Position numbers and translations under genes: made by a program. A DNA stretch of 35,606 nucleotides from Prevotella sp. (GTDB lineage: Bacteria; Bacteroidota; Bacteroidia; Bacteroidales; Bacteroidaceae), in the NCBI GenBank assembly GCA_024692385.1, contig JAILMS010000063.1, positions 1-35,606 of the forward strand, in the 5' to 3' direction. The stretch's first letter is position 1. Each line of letters starts with the position of its first letter. Below the pieces are notes generated by a model, which saw only the letters and a list, made by a program, of their open reading frames with translations, was not told the origin of the DNA and ran no database searches. This document shows positions 28,591-35,606 of this stretch, one piece after another.

Positions 28591-29154
28591 TTATAAGAAC
28601 ATCCAGTTCTGCAGCATTTTCTTGCCGTCGGGAGTCAATACGCTCTCTGGGTGGAACTGGATGCCACGAATGTTGAGCGTCTTGTGCTTCAGTGCCATAA
28701 TCTGGCCTTCGTCACTCTCTGCTGTAATCTCAAGACAGTCGGGAAGTCCATCTTTGGATACTACCCACGAGTGGTAACGGCCAATGGTGAAATCTTTTGA
28801 GATGCCAGAGAATAGTGCATCATCGCTTGTGAGATGACAGGGTGTTGCCACACCATGGAAGACATCACTTAGGTTCTCGAGTTTGCCCCCGAAAGCCTCA
28901 CCGATGGCTTGATGACCCAGACAAACGCCGAGAATAGGCTTCTTGCCAGCGTAGGTCTTGATGACATCGAGCAAGAGACCTGCCTCAGAGGGAATGCCAG
29001 GACCTGGCGAGAGGATAATCTTGCTGAACTCCTCTAACTGTGGTAGCTCGAACTGGTCGTTGCGATATACTGTTACTTCAGCGCCCAGTTCCTTGACCAG
29101 ATGACTCAGATTATAGGTGAATGAGTCGTAGTTATCTATGATGACAATTTTCAT
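28591..29154 (-). CDS. trpG: anthranilate synthase component II (glutamine amidotransferase)
   Basis: The 187-residue class I amidotransferase supplies ammonia from glutamine to TrpE. Motifs are IIDNYDSFTYNL at the N-terminus, ILSPGPGIPSEAG, the nucleophile Cys in LGVCLGHQAIGEAFGG, GRYHSWVV, and the His-Glu pair in GIQFHPESVLTPDG. It overlaps the trpE stop by 4 bases. PabA-type dual use in folate synthesis is possible but not shown here; the surroundings argue for tryptophan. Confidence 0.96.
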   Translation of the reverse strand: MKIVIIDNYDSFTYNLSHLVKELGAEVTVYRNDQFELPQLEEFSKIILSPGPGIPSEAGLLLDVIKTYAGKKPILGVCLGHQAIGEAFGGKLENLSDVFHGVATPCHLTSDDALFSGISKDFTIGRYHSWVVSKDGLPDCLEITAESDEGQIMALKHKTLNIRGIQFHPESVLTPDGKKMLQNWMFL

Positions 29155-30542
29155 AATGTTTCAGCTTTTTCGATGGCCTTACGTAAGGCACCCAGTTTAT
29201 TGTTTACTTCCTGTAACTCATACTCTACATCGCTCTTGGCAACGATGCCACCGCCAGCCTGGAACCATAACTCACCATTGCGAGAGACGAAGGTGCGGAT
29301 GGTGATGGCTTGGTTCAGTGAACCGTCGAGACCGATGATGCCGATGCAACCACCATAGGCACCACGATTGTGTGGCTCATACTTACTGATGAGCTGCATG
29401 GCGCGAACCTTTGGAGCACCGCTCAGCGTACCAGCAGGGAAGGTGTCGATGAATGCCTTGATAGGATCAGCACCATTATCGAGCTCGCCACTGACGCGAG
29501 ATACCAAGTGAATCACATGACTATAGTATTGCAGGTCTTTGTAGAAGTCGACCTTCACACCATGACAGTTTCTCGATAGGTCATTACGAGCGAGGTCAAC
29601 CAGCATGACATGCTCAGCATTCTCCTTGGGATCGTTGCGCAGATACTCGGCACCCTTGCGGTCTGCTTCTGCGTCACCTGTACGCTTTGTAGTGCCAGCG
29701 ATGGGATCGATATAGGCCTTACGACCTTCGATGCGACAGTGGGTCTCAGGCGATGAGCCAAAGATACGGAAACCACCAAAGTCGAAATAGAAGAGATAGG
29801 GTGAGGGGTTGATGCTGCGTAGGGCACGGTAGAGCTTGAAGTCGTCACCCTCATACTGCTGGATGAAGCGACGGCTCAGCACAATCTGGAAGACATCGCC
29901 ACGCAGGCAGTGCTGGATGCCACGGCGGATATTGGCTCTGTGTTCATCGTCGGTCAGCGTAGAGCGTACATCACCAACAGGATGGAAGTCGTAAGCCTTT
30001 ACGTTTGCCTTGTTCATAGCCTTCAGTATAATGTCGATGTCAGAGGCATCGCCCAATGTTACCACCTTCAGCGTGTTGTTATGATGGTCAAAGACAATCA
30101 CTACCTTATATAATATGTAGAGCACATCGGGAGCATCATTCTTGGCTTGCGTCTCATCCTTGACGTCGATGTTCTCGAAGTAGCGCACAGCATTGAATGA
30201 GGTGTATCCGAAGAGTCCGCAGATATTGGCATCGTTGCCCGTAACCTCAATGCGGTCGATAAGGGTATGGATGGCTTCAGCAGATTGGAACTCTGAAGAC
30301 AAGGGACGCTGGAGAGTCGTTCCGTCAGGATAGCTGATTATAGCGATACCATGGCCGATGGCTACGCTGGCGATGGGGTTGATGCCGATGAATGAGTGTG
30401 AGTTGTTGGCATCATGATAGTCAGAACTCTCCATCAGCGCACTCTGAGGATAGAGGTCGCGCAGTCGCATATATACTCCTACTGGCGTGTAAAGGTCAGC
30501 GAGAATGGTCTTGCTGCTTGTAGTATATTTAAAAGTTTCCAT
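29151..30542 (-). CDS. trpE: anthranilate synthase component I
   Basis: The 463-residue chorismate-utilising enzyme pairs with TrpG to make anthranilate, the committed step. The N-terminal part has ALMESSDYHDANNSHSFIG, where LLES-type residues bind the feedback inhibitor tryptophan in relatives. The catalytic domain has CLRGDVFQIVLSRRF, FGSSPETHCRI, DPIAGTTKRTGDAEAD, ENAEHVMLVDLARNDLSR, FPAGTLSGAPKVRAMQLI and YGGCIGIIGLDG. It overlaps the 3' end of trpB by 14 bases. It is a little shorter than many TrpE proteins but shows no break. Confidence 0.97.
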   Translation of the reverse strand: METFKYTTSSKTILADLYTPVGVYMRLRDLYPQSALMESSDYHDANNSHSFIGINPIASVAIGHGIAIISYPDGTTLQRPLSSEFQSAEAIHTLIDRIEVTGNDANICGLFGYTSFNAVRYFENIDVKDETQAKNDAPDVLYILYKVVIVFDHHNNTLKVVTLGDASDIDIILKAMNKANVKAYDFHPVGDVRSTLTDDEHRANIRRGIQHCLRGDVFQIVLSRRFIQQYEGDDFKLYRALRSINPSPYLFYFDFGGFRIFGSSPETHCRIEGRKAYIDPIAGTTKRTGDAEADRKGAEYLRNDPKENAEHVMLVDLARNDLSRNCHGVKVDFYKDLQYYSHVIHLVSRVSGELDNGADPIKAFIDTFPAGTLSGAPKVRAMQLISKYEPHNRGAYGGCIGIIGLDGSLNQAITIRTFVSRNGELWFQAGGGIVAKSDVEYELQEVNNKLGALRKAIEKAETL

Positions 30543-31731
30543 ATTCTCCTGCTAAGTCTTTGTTATTCAGATAGGTTTCTACGTCTTTGTCGCCACGACC
30601 ACTGACGGTCAGCACCACTACATCATCCTTCTTAAATGATATTTTCTCCAGTGCTGCAATGGCATGGGCGCTCTCCAAAGCGGGGATGATACCCTCTAAG
30701 CGAGTCAACTCGTAAGCACCACGGATGGCTTCATCATCGTTGATGCTGTATACTGTGGCACGATGCTGACTGGCCAGATTAGCGTGCATAGGACCGATGC
30801 CAGGGTAGTCAAGACCAGCGGAGATACTCTCTGCCTCTACAATCTGACCATCGGGAGTCTGCATAACCAGAGTCTTGGCACCGTGCAGAATACCTAAGCG
30901 TCCGGCATGGATAGTTGCTGCGGTATGTCCTGTGTCGGCACCTTTACCACCGGCTTCTGCCAAGACAATCTTTACGCGCTCATCATCGATATAGTGGTAG
31001 ATGGTACCGGCGGCATTAGAGCCACCACCGACACATGCCATCAGAATGTCGGGATAGTCGCGACCAATCTTCTCCTGAAGTTGTTCTTTGATTTCCTTAG
31101 AGATGATGCTCTGCAGACGGGCCACCATATCAGGGTAGGGGTGAGGTCCTACGGTGCTACCTATTATATAAAAGGTATCGGAAGGGTGACAACACCAGTC
31201 GCGGATGGCCTCATTGGTAGCATCCTTCAATGTCCAGTTACCGGTTTTGACGGGGCGTACCTCAGCACCCAGCATCTTCATACGCTCTACGTTGACATGC
31301 TGACGCTCTACATCCAGTGCTCCCTGATAAACCACGCAGGGCATATCCATCAGTGCGCAGACGGTAGCAGTTGCCACACCATGTTGACCGGCTCCAGTCT
31401 CAGCGATGATACGTTTCTTACCCATCTTCTTGGCCAAGAGAATCTGCCCAATGGTATTGTTTATCTTGTGGGCTCCCGTATGGTTCAAGTCCTCACGTTT
31501 CAGATACAGCTGACAGCCATACTTCTCGCTCATGCGGCGGGCATAGTACAGAGGTGATGGTCTACCGACATAATCGCGCAAGAGTTGCATATATTCCTGT
31601 TGGAATTCTGCCGACTCAATGATGGGAAGGTACTCCTGCTGTAGTTTCTTTACCGTAGCATAGAGAATCTCAGGTACATAAGCACCACCGAATGCTCCGT
31701 AAAATCCTTTGTCATCTACTAAGTAACTCAT
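30529..31731 (-). CDS. trpB: tryptophan synthase beta subunit
   Basis: The 400-residue PLP enzyme condenses indole with serine. The PLP Lys is Lys89 in LNHTGAHKINNT. Other motifs are GRPSPLYYARR, AETGAGQHGVATATVCAL, GSTVGPHPYPDMV, CVGGGSNAAGTIYHY with the phosphate-binding glycines, LDYPGIGPMHA and VVVLTVSGRGDKD. It is the first structural gene, preceded by the leader peptide and attenuator hairpin. The placing of trpB before trpE, apart from trpA at the operon end, is the Bacteroidetes pattern. Confidence 0.97.
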   Translation of the reverse strand: MSYLVDDKGFYGAFGGAYVPEILYATVKKLQQEYLPIIESAEFQQEYMQLLRDYVGRPSPLYYARRMSEKYGCQLYLKREDLNHTGAHKINNTIGQILLAKKMGKKRIIAETGAGQHGVATATVCALMDMPCVVYQGALDVERQHVNVERMKMLGAEVRPVKTGNWTLKDATNEAIRDWCCHPSDTFYIIGSTVGPHPYPDMVARLQSIISKEIKEQLQEKIGRDYPDILMACVGGGSNAAGTIYHYIDDERVKIVLAEAGGKGADTGHTAATIHAGRLGILHGAKTLVMQTPDGQIVEAESISAGLDYPGIGPMHANLASQHRATVYSINDDEAIRGAYELTRLEGIIPALESAHAIAALEKISFKKDDVVVLTVSGRGDKDVETYLNNKDLAGEYGNF

Positions 31732-31764
31732 ATATTCTTGTTTTTTGTTGGTTTACTAAACAGG

Positions 31765-31798
31765 AAAGAGGCTCGTCGCGTTAACGACGAGCCTCTTT
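31765..31798 (-). terminator. trp operon attenuator hairpin
   Basis: A perfect 14-bp inverted repeat AAAGAGGCTCGTCG/CGACGAGCCTCTTT with a 6-base loop lies between the leader peptide and trpB, ending 33 bases before the trpB ATG. Three U residues lie in the stem foot and only CCUGUUU follows, so the U-run is imperfect. The 5' arm can instead pair with AGCCGTTT (31819-31826) or GCGAG (31833-31837), giving candidate antiterminators. Confidence 0.8.
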
Positions 31799-31839
31799 AT
31801 ATTTCCATGAACTATACCAAACGGCTACGTACCTCGCGA

Positions 31840-31893
31840 CTAGTTAAATCTCGAGATGCGCCACCAATATGTATTGTTCATTGACTGTTTCAT
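31840..31893 (-). CDS. trpL: trp operon leader peptide with tandem Trp codons
   Basis: The short frame encodes MKQSMNNTYWWRISRFN then TAG. Codons 10 and 11 are both TGG (31861-31866), the hallmark of ribosome-mediated attenuation. A second ATG at codon 5 is also possible. It lies 26 bases after a promoter -7 box and 100 or so bases before trpB, exactly where a leader should be. Just after the Trp codons, ATCTCG (31852-31857) can pair with CGAGGT (31831-31836) beyond the stop. A ribosome stalled at the Trp codons would cover that first arm. The freed second arm could then pair with the 5' arm of the terminator hairpin. This matches the classic 1:2 / 2:3 / 3:4 logic. Confidence 0.82.
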   Translation of the reverse strand: MKQSMNNTYWWRISRFN

Positions 31894-31918
31894 TGTCTGT
31901 TTATTTCTTTTTCGGTGG

Positions 31919-31950
31919 CAAAAGTACACATATTCTTTTTAATATGCAAA
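31919..31950 (-). promoter_or_regulatory. trp operon promoter, full Bacteroidetes consensus
   Basis: On the minus strand TTTG (31947-31950) and TACTTTTG (31919-31926) match the -33 and -7 consensus TTTG / TAnnTTTG with a 20-base spacer. Transcription should begin a few bases after 31919, about 20 bases before the leader ATG. Confidence 0.85.
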
Positions 31951-32017
31951 TAATTTCGTTGAAAATTTTGTAAAATGCAAGAAAAAGTTTGCTTTTACCG
32001 ACAAAATGATAGTAATA

Positions 32018-32920
32018 TTATAGGATGATAATCTTTATAGCTTTCTTGATGCCAGCTTGATTCATATAGCCTTCAATAGGCTTGTTGCCATATACCTCTA
32101 CTTTCATATTGATAAGTTGGTCGCCATATTCGGCAAGTGCCTGACGAGCATTCTTATCTATTCCTACGGGAAAAAGTAGTTTCTTGTCAGTAGTTCCAGG
32201 CTTGTCAGCAAGAACAATGGCATTGAAGTTGTCAAGAATACCATCAAACTTAGGATTATTTAAACTGTTTTTTGTTGTGGCAACAATATAACCCCTTACC
32301 CAAATGTATTGCTCGGAAACCGCTTCAATAGCTTGTGCTACAGTTAACACATCTCTATCATCTTCGTCATCAATATCAGGATTGTCAGGGCCATCGGGAT
32401 TGTCGTCGGGGACTACTATAGGATTGGGAATCTCATCAGGATCGCCTATCCACATATTGGTAACTTCTTTGATACCTGGGGCACTCATGTATTGTTTACG
32501 GATGCCACGGATATAAACGAAGTTGTTCCAGCGATTGGCATTCTCTTGTAGGTTGAAACTGGCACTGATACCCTTGGCGGCATCAGATAGCGAGATTGGC
32601 ATGAGATCATCAAACAGCTGTTCATCGCTACCGTCTGATGGCTCATCAGCCAAGAGTATGGCTGTCTTTCCTGCAAAAGGACTACGGAAGTCGGCATTTT
32701 TTATACTGCTTTCTGCTGCAGCGACGATGTATCCCTTTACTGTTATCCAGTAGCCAGGCTCGATGTCTATGGCTTCAGCAACAGTCAGTGCACTTCGTTT
32801 GATGTCGTCAGTCAATTCATCATTTGAGCTGGCGGGCTGCTGGTCTGTGGCCAACTCTTTTTCGCAACCCCAAAGGATGAAAAGCAGAAAAATCGAAAAA
32901 AAAAGCCGAAAAATTTGCAT
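32018..32920 (-). CDS. lipoprotein with two tandem DUF6359-like (OB-fold-like) domains
   Basis: The 300-residue lipoprotein has a lipobox at ILWGC (Cys19). It holds two copies of one domain. The first (about residues 45-165) has SALTVAEAIDIEPGYWITVKGYIVA and AILLADEPSD; the second (about residues 200-300) has DVLTVAQAIEAVSEQYIWVRGYIVA and AIVLADKPGT. This resembles DUF6359-type domains of Bacteroidetes lipoproteins. A Pro/Asp-rich linker (PDDNPDGPDNPDIDDEDD) joins them. Function is unknown; the W-VKGYIVG pattern is OB-fold-like. The frame is open 23 codons further up, but Met at 32920 starts a proper signal peptide. I see no consensus promoter directly upstream. It is probably a single-gene unit. 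Confidence 0.75.
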   Translation of the reverse strand: MQIFRLFFSIFLLFILWGCEKELATDQQPASSNDELTDDIKRSALTVAEAIDIEPGYWITVKGYIVAAAESSIKNADFRSPFAGKTAILLADEPSDGSDEQLFDDLMPISLSDAAKGISASFNLQENANRWNNFVYIRGIRKQYMSAPGIKEVTNMWIGDPDEIPNPIVVPDDNPDGPDNPDIDDEDDRDVLTVAQAIEAVSEQYIWVRGYIVATTKNSLNNPKFDGILDNFNAIVLADKPGTTDKKLLFPVGIDKNARQALAEYGDQLINMKVEVYGNKPIEGYMNQAGIKKAIKIIIL

Positions 32921-33000
32921 TTTATCTGATAATTGCCTATATTTGCCCCCGATAAGCCTTACGTAGGCATTTGCCACGACACTTATCATCTATTTATAGT

Positions 33001-33034
33001 GAGGTTGGTAGCGTCCTGCACCAACCTCTTTTTT
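33001..33034. terminator. hairpin between the ROK gene and the lipoprotein gene
   Basis: GAGGTTGGT/ACCAACCTC forms a 9-bp stem, extendable by GC/GC across a bulge, 25 bases past the ROK stop. The six-T run follows the stem on the plus strand. On the minus strand, the direction of ROK transcription, it becomes an A-run before the stem. It may still end the ROK transcript, or block read-through the other way. Confidence 0.5.
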
Positions 33035-33053
33035 CTATAAACAGATAGCGTTC

Positions 33054-34037
33054 TTATACCTCCCAACCAATGGCGGAAGCGCCCAATACAGCGGCTGATG
33101 CACCATCAAGTCCACTAACGAGGAATTGGGCCTTATCTTTATAAATGCTCATCACATGTTCGTTGTAGGCACGACGAATAGGTTCCATAATCAGGTCGCC
33201 AGCTTTGGTCATGCCACCAAAGAAGATGAATGCCTCCGGAGAACAGAATGTTGCAAAGTCAGCACATGCCTCTCCCAACATCTTACCGGTGAATTCGTAA
33301 ATCTCCTTAGCGAGTTCGTCACCCTTGCCAGCGGCAATGGAGACATCCAGTGAGGTAATATCCTCTGGGTTCATGTCGCGCAATAGTGATGGGCGACTGG
33401 TCTTATCGAGTATCTCGCGAGCAGTGCGTGCCACACCTGTTGCTGAGCAGTAGGTCTCTAAGCAGCCCTTGCGGCCACAGCCACACAGGCGTCCTTCTTC
33501 ACCGCGTACCATTGTAACATGGCCTAACTCACCGGCAAAGCCGTCGCTGCCGTATACTAACTGACCATTGACAACGATACCTGAGCCAACGCCTGTTCCT
33601 AAAGTGATAACGATGAAGTTCTTCATACCGCGAGCCACACCATAAACCATCTCACCGATGGCTGCAGCGTTGGCATCGTTGGTAACAGCTACGGGGATGC
33701 CGTTCAGTTTCTCACTGAACATCTGGCCTAAGGGGACTACGCAGTCGTGAGCCCATTTGATGTTAGGGGCAATTTCAATAGTACCGTTGTAGAAGTTACC
33801 GTTTGGCGCACCAATACCCATTGATCTGATTTTATCGATTCCTCCAACTTGCTCGATGATAGGTTGTAAGGCATTGATGGATGCTTCTATGAATGCTTCG
33901 GCAGTGTCATACTGCTGAGTTTTAATGGCTGTTGTGGCTTTAATGTCGCCACGCTGGTCGACAATGCCAAATACGGCATTTGTTCCCCCTAAGTCTAATC
34001 CAATGACATAGGGTTTTATTCCTTGTTGTTCGTTCAT
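33054..34037 (-). CDS. ROK-family glucokinase
   Basis: The 327-residue cytosolic sugar kinase has the N-terminal ATP-binding motif VIGLDLGGTNAVFGIVD. It also has the sugar-binding segment MGIGAPNGNFYNGTIEIAPNIKW, NDANAAAIGEMVYG, ITLGTGVGSGIVVNG, and GELGHVTM. The ROK zinc motif follows as CGCGRKGCLETYCS. It lacks the N-terminal HTH of ROK repressors, so it is a kinase. Glucose is the likeliest substrate, though other hexoses are possible. The frame is open upstream, but the Met at 34037 gives the family start and lies 28 bases after a -7 box. It could phosphorylate glucose released by the GH3 enzymes; that link is inference. Confidence 0.92.
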   Translation of the reverse strand: MNEQQGIKPYVIGLDLGGTNAVFGIVDQRGDIKATTAIKTQQYDTAEAFIEASINALQPIIEQVGGIDKIRSMGIGAPNGNFYNGTIEIAPNIKWAHDCVVPLGQMFSEKLNGIPVAVTNDANAAAIGEMVYGVARGMKNFIVITLGTGVGSGIVVNGQLVYGSDGFAGELGHVTMVRGEEGRLCGCGRKGCLETYCSATGVARTAREILDKTSRPSLLRDMNPEDITSLDVSIAAGKGDELAKEIYEFTGKMLGEACADFATFCSPEAFIFFGGMTKAGDLIMEPIRRAYNEHVMSIYKDKAQFLVSGLDGASAAVLGASAIGWEV

Positions 34038-34064
34038 TGTAGTTGTGATGCTTTTTTGTGACCA

Positions 34065-34072
34065 CAAAGGTA
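34065..34072 (-). promoter_or_regulatory. ROK kinase promoter -7 box
   Basis: The minus strand reads TACCTTTG, 28 bases before the ATG. CTTG at 34092-34095 sits at the -33 place (19-base spacer, 3 of 4 matches). It is divergent from the LysE-family promoter. Confidence 0.6.
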
Positions 34073-34114
34073 CAAAATAATTTCGAATTAGCAAGCGGTT
34101 TCAGTTTTTTTTCG

Positions 34115-34122
34115 TACCTTTG
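34115..34122 (+). promoter_or_regulatory. LysE-family gene promoter -7 box, near-leaderless
   Basis: TACCTTTG ends only 9 bases before the ATG at 34132, so the transcript would have a leader of a few bases at most. No -33 TTTG is seen. Confidence 0.55.
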
Positions 34123-34131
34123 CAAACGATT

Positions 34132-34797
34132 ATGCCATTTCCATTACATATAAACATAGTAGACCTTGTGTTTAAGGGGATGCTGATAGGCATGGTGGCC
34201 TCAGCACCGATGGGACCAGTGGGTATCCTTTGTGTTCAACGTACGCTGAAAAAAGGACGCTGGTATGGTTTCGTGACAGGCATTGGCGCGGCTATTAGTG
34301 ATATCATCTATGCTGGTATTACAGGCTTTGGTATGGCCTTCGTCATGGACTTTGTAAATAACGATCAGAATAAGTTCTATCTACAGATTATCGGTTCGGC
34401 ACTGTTGCTGGGCTTCGGTATCTATACCTATCGCATTGATCCTACGAAGAATATGCGAAAGTCGGGTATGCAGCGAGGAACAATTTGGTATAATACGTGG
34501 ACGGCATTTATTGTTACGTTCTCTAACCCGCTGATTATCTTCCTCTTCATGGCACTGTTTGCCCAGTTTGCTTTCGTTATTCCCGATCATCCGTTTGAGA
34601 TGTTCATCGGTTTTGCCAGCATTGTAGCTGGTGCATTGCTGTGGTGGTATGGACTTTCGTGGCTAGTTGATAAAGTTCGCACTATTTTTAATGCCCAGGC
34701 CATACGTATCATCAATCGTATCATTGGTGCTGTGGTCATTATCTTCTCTGTCGTGTCGCTTTTTGGCACGGTAACGAATCTGTTCAGATTCTTCTAA
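34132..34797 (+). CDS. LysE/RhtB-family transporter
   Basis: The 221-residue membrane protein has about six hydrophobic helices. The family signature lies near the N-terminus: GMLIGMVASAPMGPVGILCVQRTLKKGRWYGFVTGIGAAISD. The SNPLIIFLFMALFA segment is also typical of the LysE fold. Relatives export amino acids such as lysine, threonine or homoserine; the substrate here cannot be told. An upstream in-frame TTG at 34120 overlaps the -7 box, so the ATG at 34132 is preferred. It is divergent from the ROK gene and followed after 44 bases by the DUF4924-type gene on the same strand. Confidence 0.88.
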   Translation: MPFPLHINIVDLVFKGMLIGMVASAPMGPVGILCVQRTLKKGRWYGFVTGIGAAISDIIYAGITGFGMAFVMDFVNNDQNKFYLQIIGSALLLGFGIYTYRIDPTKNMRKSGMQRGTIWYNTWTAFIVTFSNPLIIFLFMALFAQFAFVIPDHPFEMFIGFASIVAGALLWWYGLSWLVDKVRTIFNAQAIRIINRIIGAVVIIFSVVSLFGTVTNLFRFF

Positions 34798-34802
34798 TCA
34801 TT

Positions 34803-34834
34803 AACGTGATAACGTTATAACGAAATAACGACAA
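34803..34834 (+). repeat. four 8-base AACGnnAT repeats between genes
   Basis: AACGTGAT, AACGTTAT, AACGAAAT and AACGACAA run head to tail in the 44-base gap. The CGTTATAACG in the middle is a perfect palindrome. This is a short microsatellite-like tract just ahead of the next start codon. Confidence 0.6.
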
Positions 34835-34841
34835 GATACAA

Positions 34842-35387
34842 ATGTTTATAGCTAACGAGTTACGTAAGACGAATATTGCAGAATATTTGCTATATATGTG
34901 GCAGGTGGAGGATACCATCCGTGCCTTTGACTGTTCTATTTCTCGCATCCGTAAAGAGTATATCGAACGCTTCGACTATACTGAGGAGCAGAAAGAGGAC
35001 GAAGCCGATTGGTTTGGTAACCTGATTCGAATGATGAATCAGGAAGGATGTCGCCAGCAGGGGCACCTGCAAATCAATAAGGTGACAATGCAGACGCTTA
35101 CTGATTTGCATGCTCAGTTGCTTGCATCACCGAAGTTCCCTTTCTATAATGCTGCGTACTATAAAGTGCTGCCATTTATTGTTGAATTGCGCAATCATGG
35201 TGCCAATAAAGAGGAGAATGAGGTTGAAACCTGTTTCAATGCTCTCTATGGAACGATGTTGCTCCGTTTGCAGAAGAAAGAGGTTACGCCCAATACTCAA
35301 GCTGCTGTGAAGGAAATCACTACTTTTATCGGCATGCTCTCTGACTATTACAAGAAAGACAAGGAAGAAGGACTGAAATTCGAATAA
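34842..35387 (+). CDS. DUF4924-family protein, function unknown
   Basis: The 181-residue soluble protein is mostly helical by eye (no signal peptide, no membrane segment). It opens with MFIANELRKTNIAEYLLYMWQVEDTIRAF, the pattern I associate with DUF4924 proteins of Bacteroidetes. No catalytic motif is visible. Its stop abuts the ATG of the rmlD-like gene with no spacer, so the two are likely co-transcribed. The family assignment is from memory of sequence style and should be treated as moderate. Confidence 0.72.
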   Translation: MFIANELRKTNIAEYLLYMWQVEDTIRAFDCSISRIRKEYIERFDYTEEQKEDEADWFGNLIRMMNQEGCRQQGHLQINKVTMQTLTDLHAQLLASPKFPFYNAAYYKVLPFIVELRNHGANKEENEVETCFNALYGTMLLRLQKKEVTPNTQAAVKEITTFIGMLSDYYKKDKEEGLKFE

Positions 35388-35606
35388 ATGAATATTTTGA
35401 TTACAGGCTGTAATGGCCAATTAGGAAACGAGATGCAGCTGTTGGAGAATGAAAATCCACAGCATACCTATTATAATACGGATGTTGCTGAGCTTGATAT
35501 CACTAATCAGACGGCTATCGAACAGTTTGTGGAAGATAACCAGATTGATGGTATTGTCAATTGTGCCGCTTACACTGCAGTCGATAAGGCTGAAGAGAAT
35601 GAGGAG
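35388..35606 (+). CDS. rfbD: dTDP-4-dehydrorhamnose reductase, N-terminal part (3' truncated)
   Basis: The 73 visible codons start MNILITGCNGQLGNEMQLL, a Rossmann nucleotide-binding loop of the RmlD type. TDVAELDITNQTAI and VNCAAYTAVDKAEENEE follow, all typical of RmlD/RfbD. The enzyme makes dTDP-L-rhamnose, the last step before rhamnose enters surface polysaccharide. The gene runs out of the window at its 3' end. It begins right after the DUF4924-type stop. Confidence 0.9.
   Translation, partial: MNILITGCNGQLGNEMQLLENENPQHTYYNTDVAELDITNQTAIEQFVEDNQIDGIVNCAAYTAVDKAEENEE

Noticed and set aside
30907..31557. 216-codon open frame on the plus strand opposite trpB
   Set aside because: Antisense to intact trpB motifs including the PLP lysine region; no domain seen.
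32921..32989. Upstream start for the DUF6359-like lipoprotein (MISVVANAYV...)
   Set aside because: It would bury the lipoprotein signal behind 23 polar residues; Met at 32920 gives a normal signal peptide and lipobox.

Overview
The window reads as chromosome of a Bacteroidales bacterium, most likely Prevotella or a close relative. The evidence is the SusC/SusD pair with a hybrid two-component regulator (HTCS), promoters with the Bacteroidetes -7 box TAnnTTTG, the trp gene order B-E-G-D-C-F-A, a DUF4924-type protein, and moderate GC content. The genus is inferred, since no rRNA or marker search was possible.

Layout. (1) 2-2145, plus strand: a housekeeping run with the end of rplY (L25/Ctc), pth, an Hsp15-like S4 protein, and a Na+/Ca2+-exchanger-family antiporter. 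(2) 2158-14980, minus strand: a polysaccharide utilization locus transcribed susC - susD - SusE-position lipoprotein - CE1 esterase - GH3 lipoprotein - GH3 - CE1 esterase. Its divergent HTCS regulator lies at 15211-19257. This suggests uptake and periplasmic trimming of an esterified plant oligosaccharide. (3) 19258-19848: a 590-base gene-free stretch packed with short palindromic repeats. (4) 19849-22546, minus strand: pfkA and a secreted leucine-rich-repeat (LRR) protein. The two genes share a nearly identical 68-bp promoter, leader and start-codon segment. (5) 22659-31950, minus strand: a complete tryptophan operon (trpB-E-G-D-C-F-A), with a PA14-containing GH3 xylosidase-like gene 29 bases behind trpA. 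The operon is preceded by a strong Bacteroidetes promoter, a 17-residue leader peptide with tandem Trp codons, and a 14-bp hairpin, which together form a ribosome-mediated attenuator. (6) 32018-34037, minus strand: a lipoprotein with two DUF6359-like domains and a ROK-family glucokinase. (7) 34132-35606, plus strand: a LysE-family exporter, a DUF4924-type protein, and the start of rmlD.

The most interesting observations are the trp leader/attenuator; the duplicated pfkA promoter-plus-start segment that now drives the LRR gene and flanks it as direct repeats; a 72-base in-frame hairpin-forming insertion at the start of trpA; a heptanucleotide repeat inside trpF; a pair of 14-bp direct repeats 20 bases apart between the HTCS gene and susC; and the repeat-rich island between the HTCS gene and pfkA. 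All functional calls rest on reading protein motifs by eye. No database search or folding program was run.
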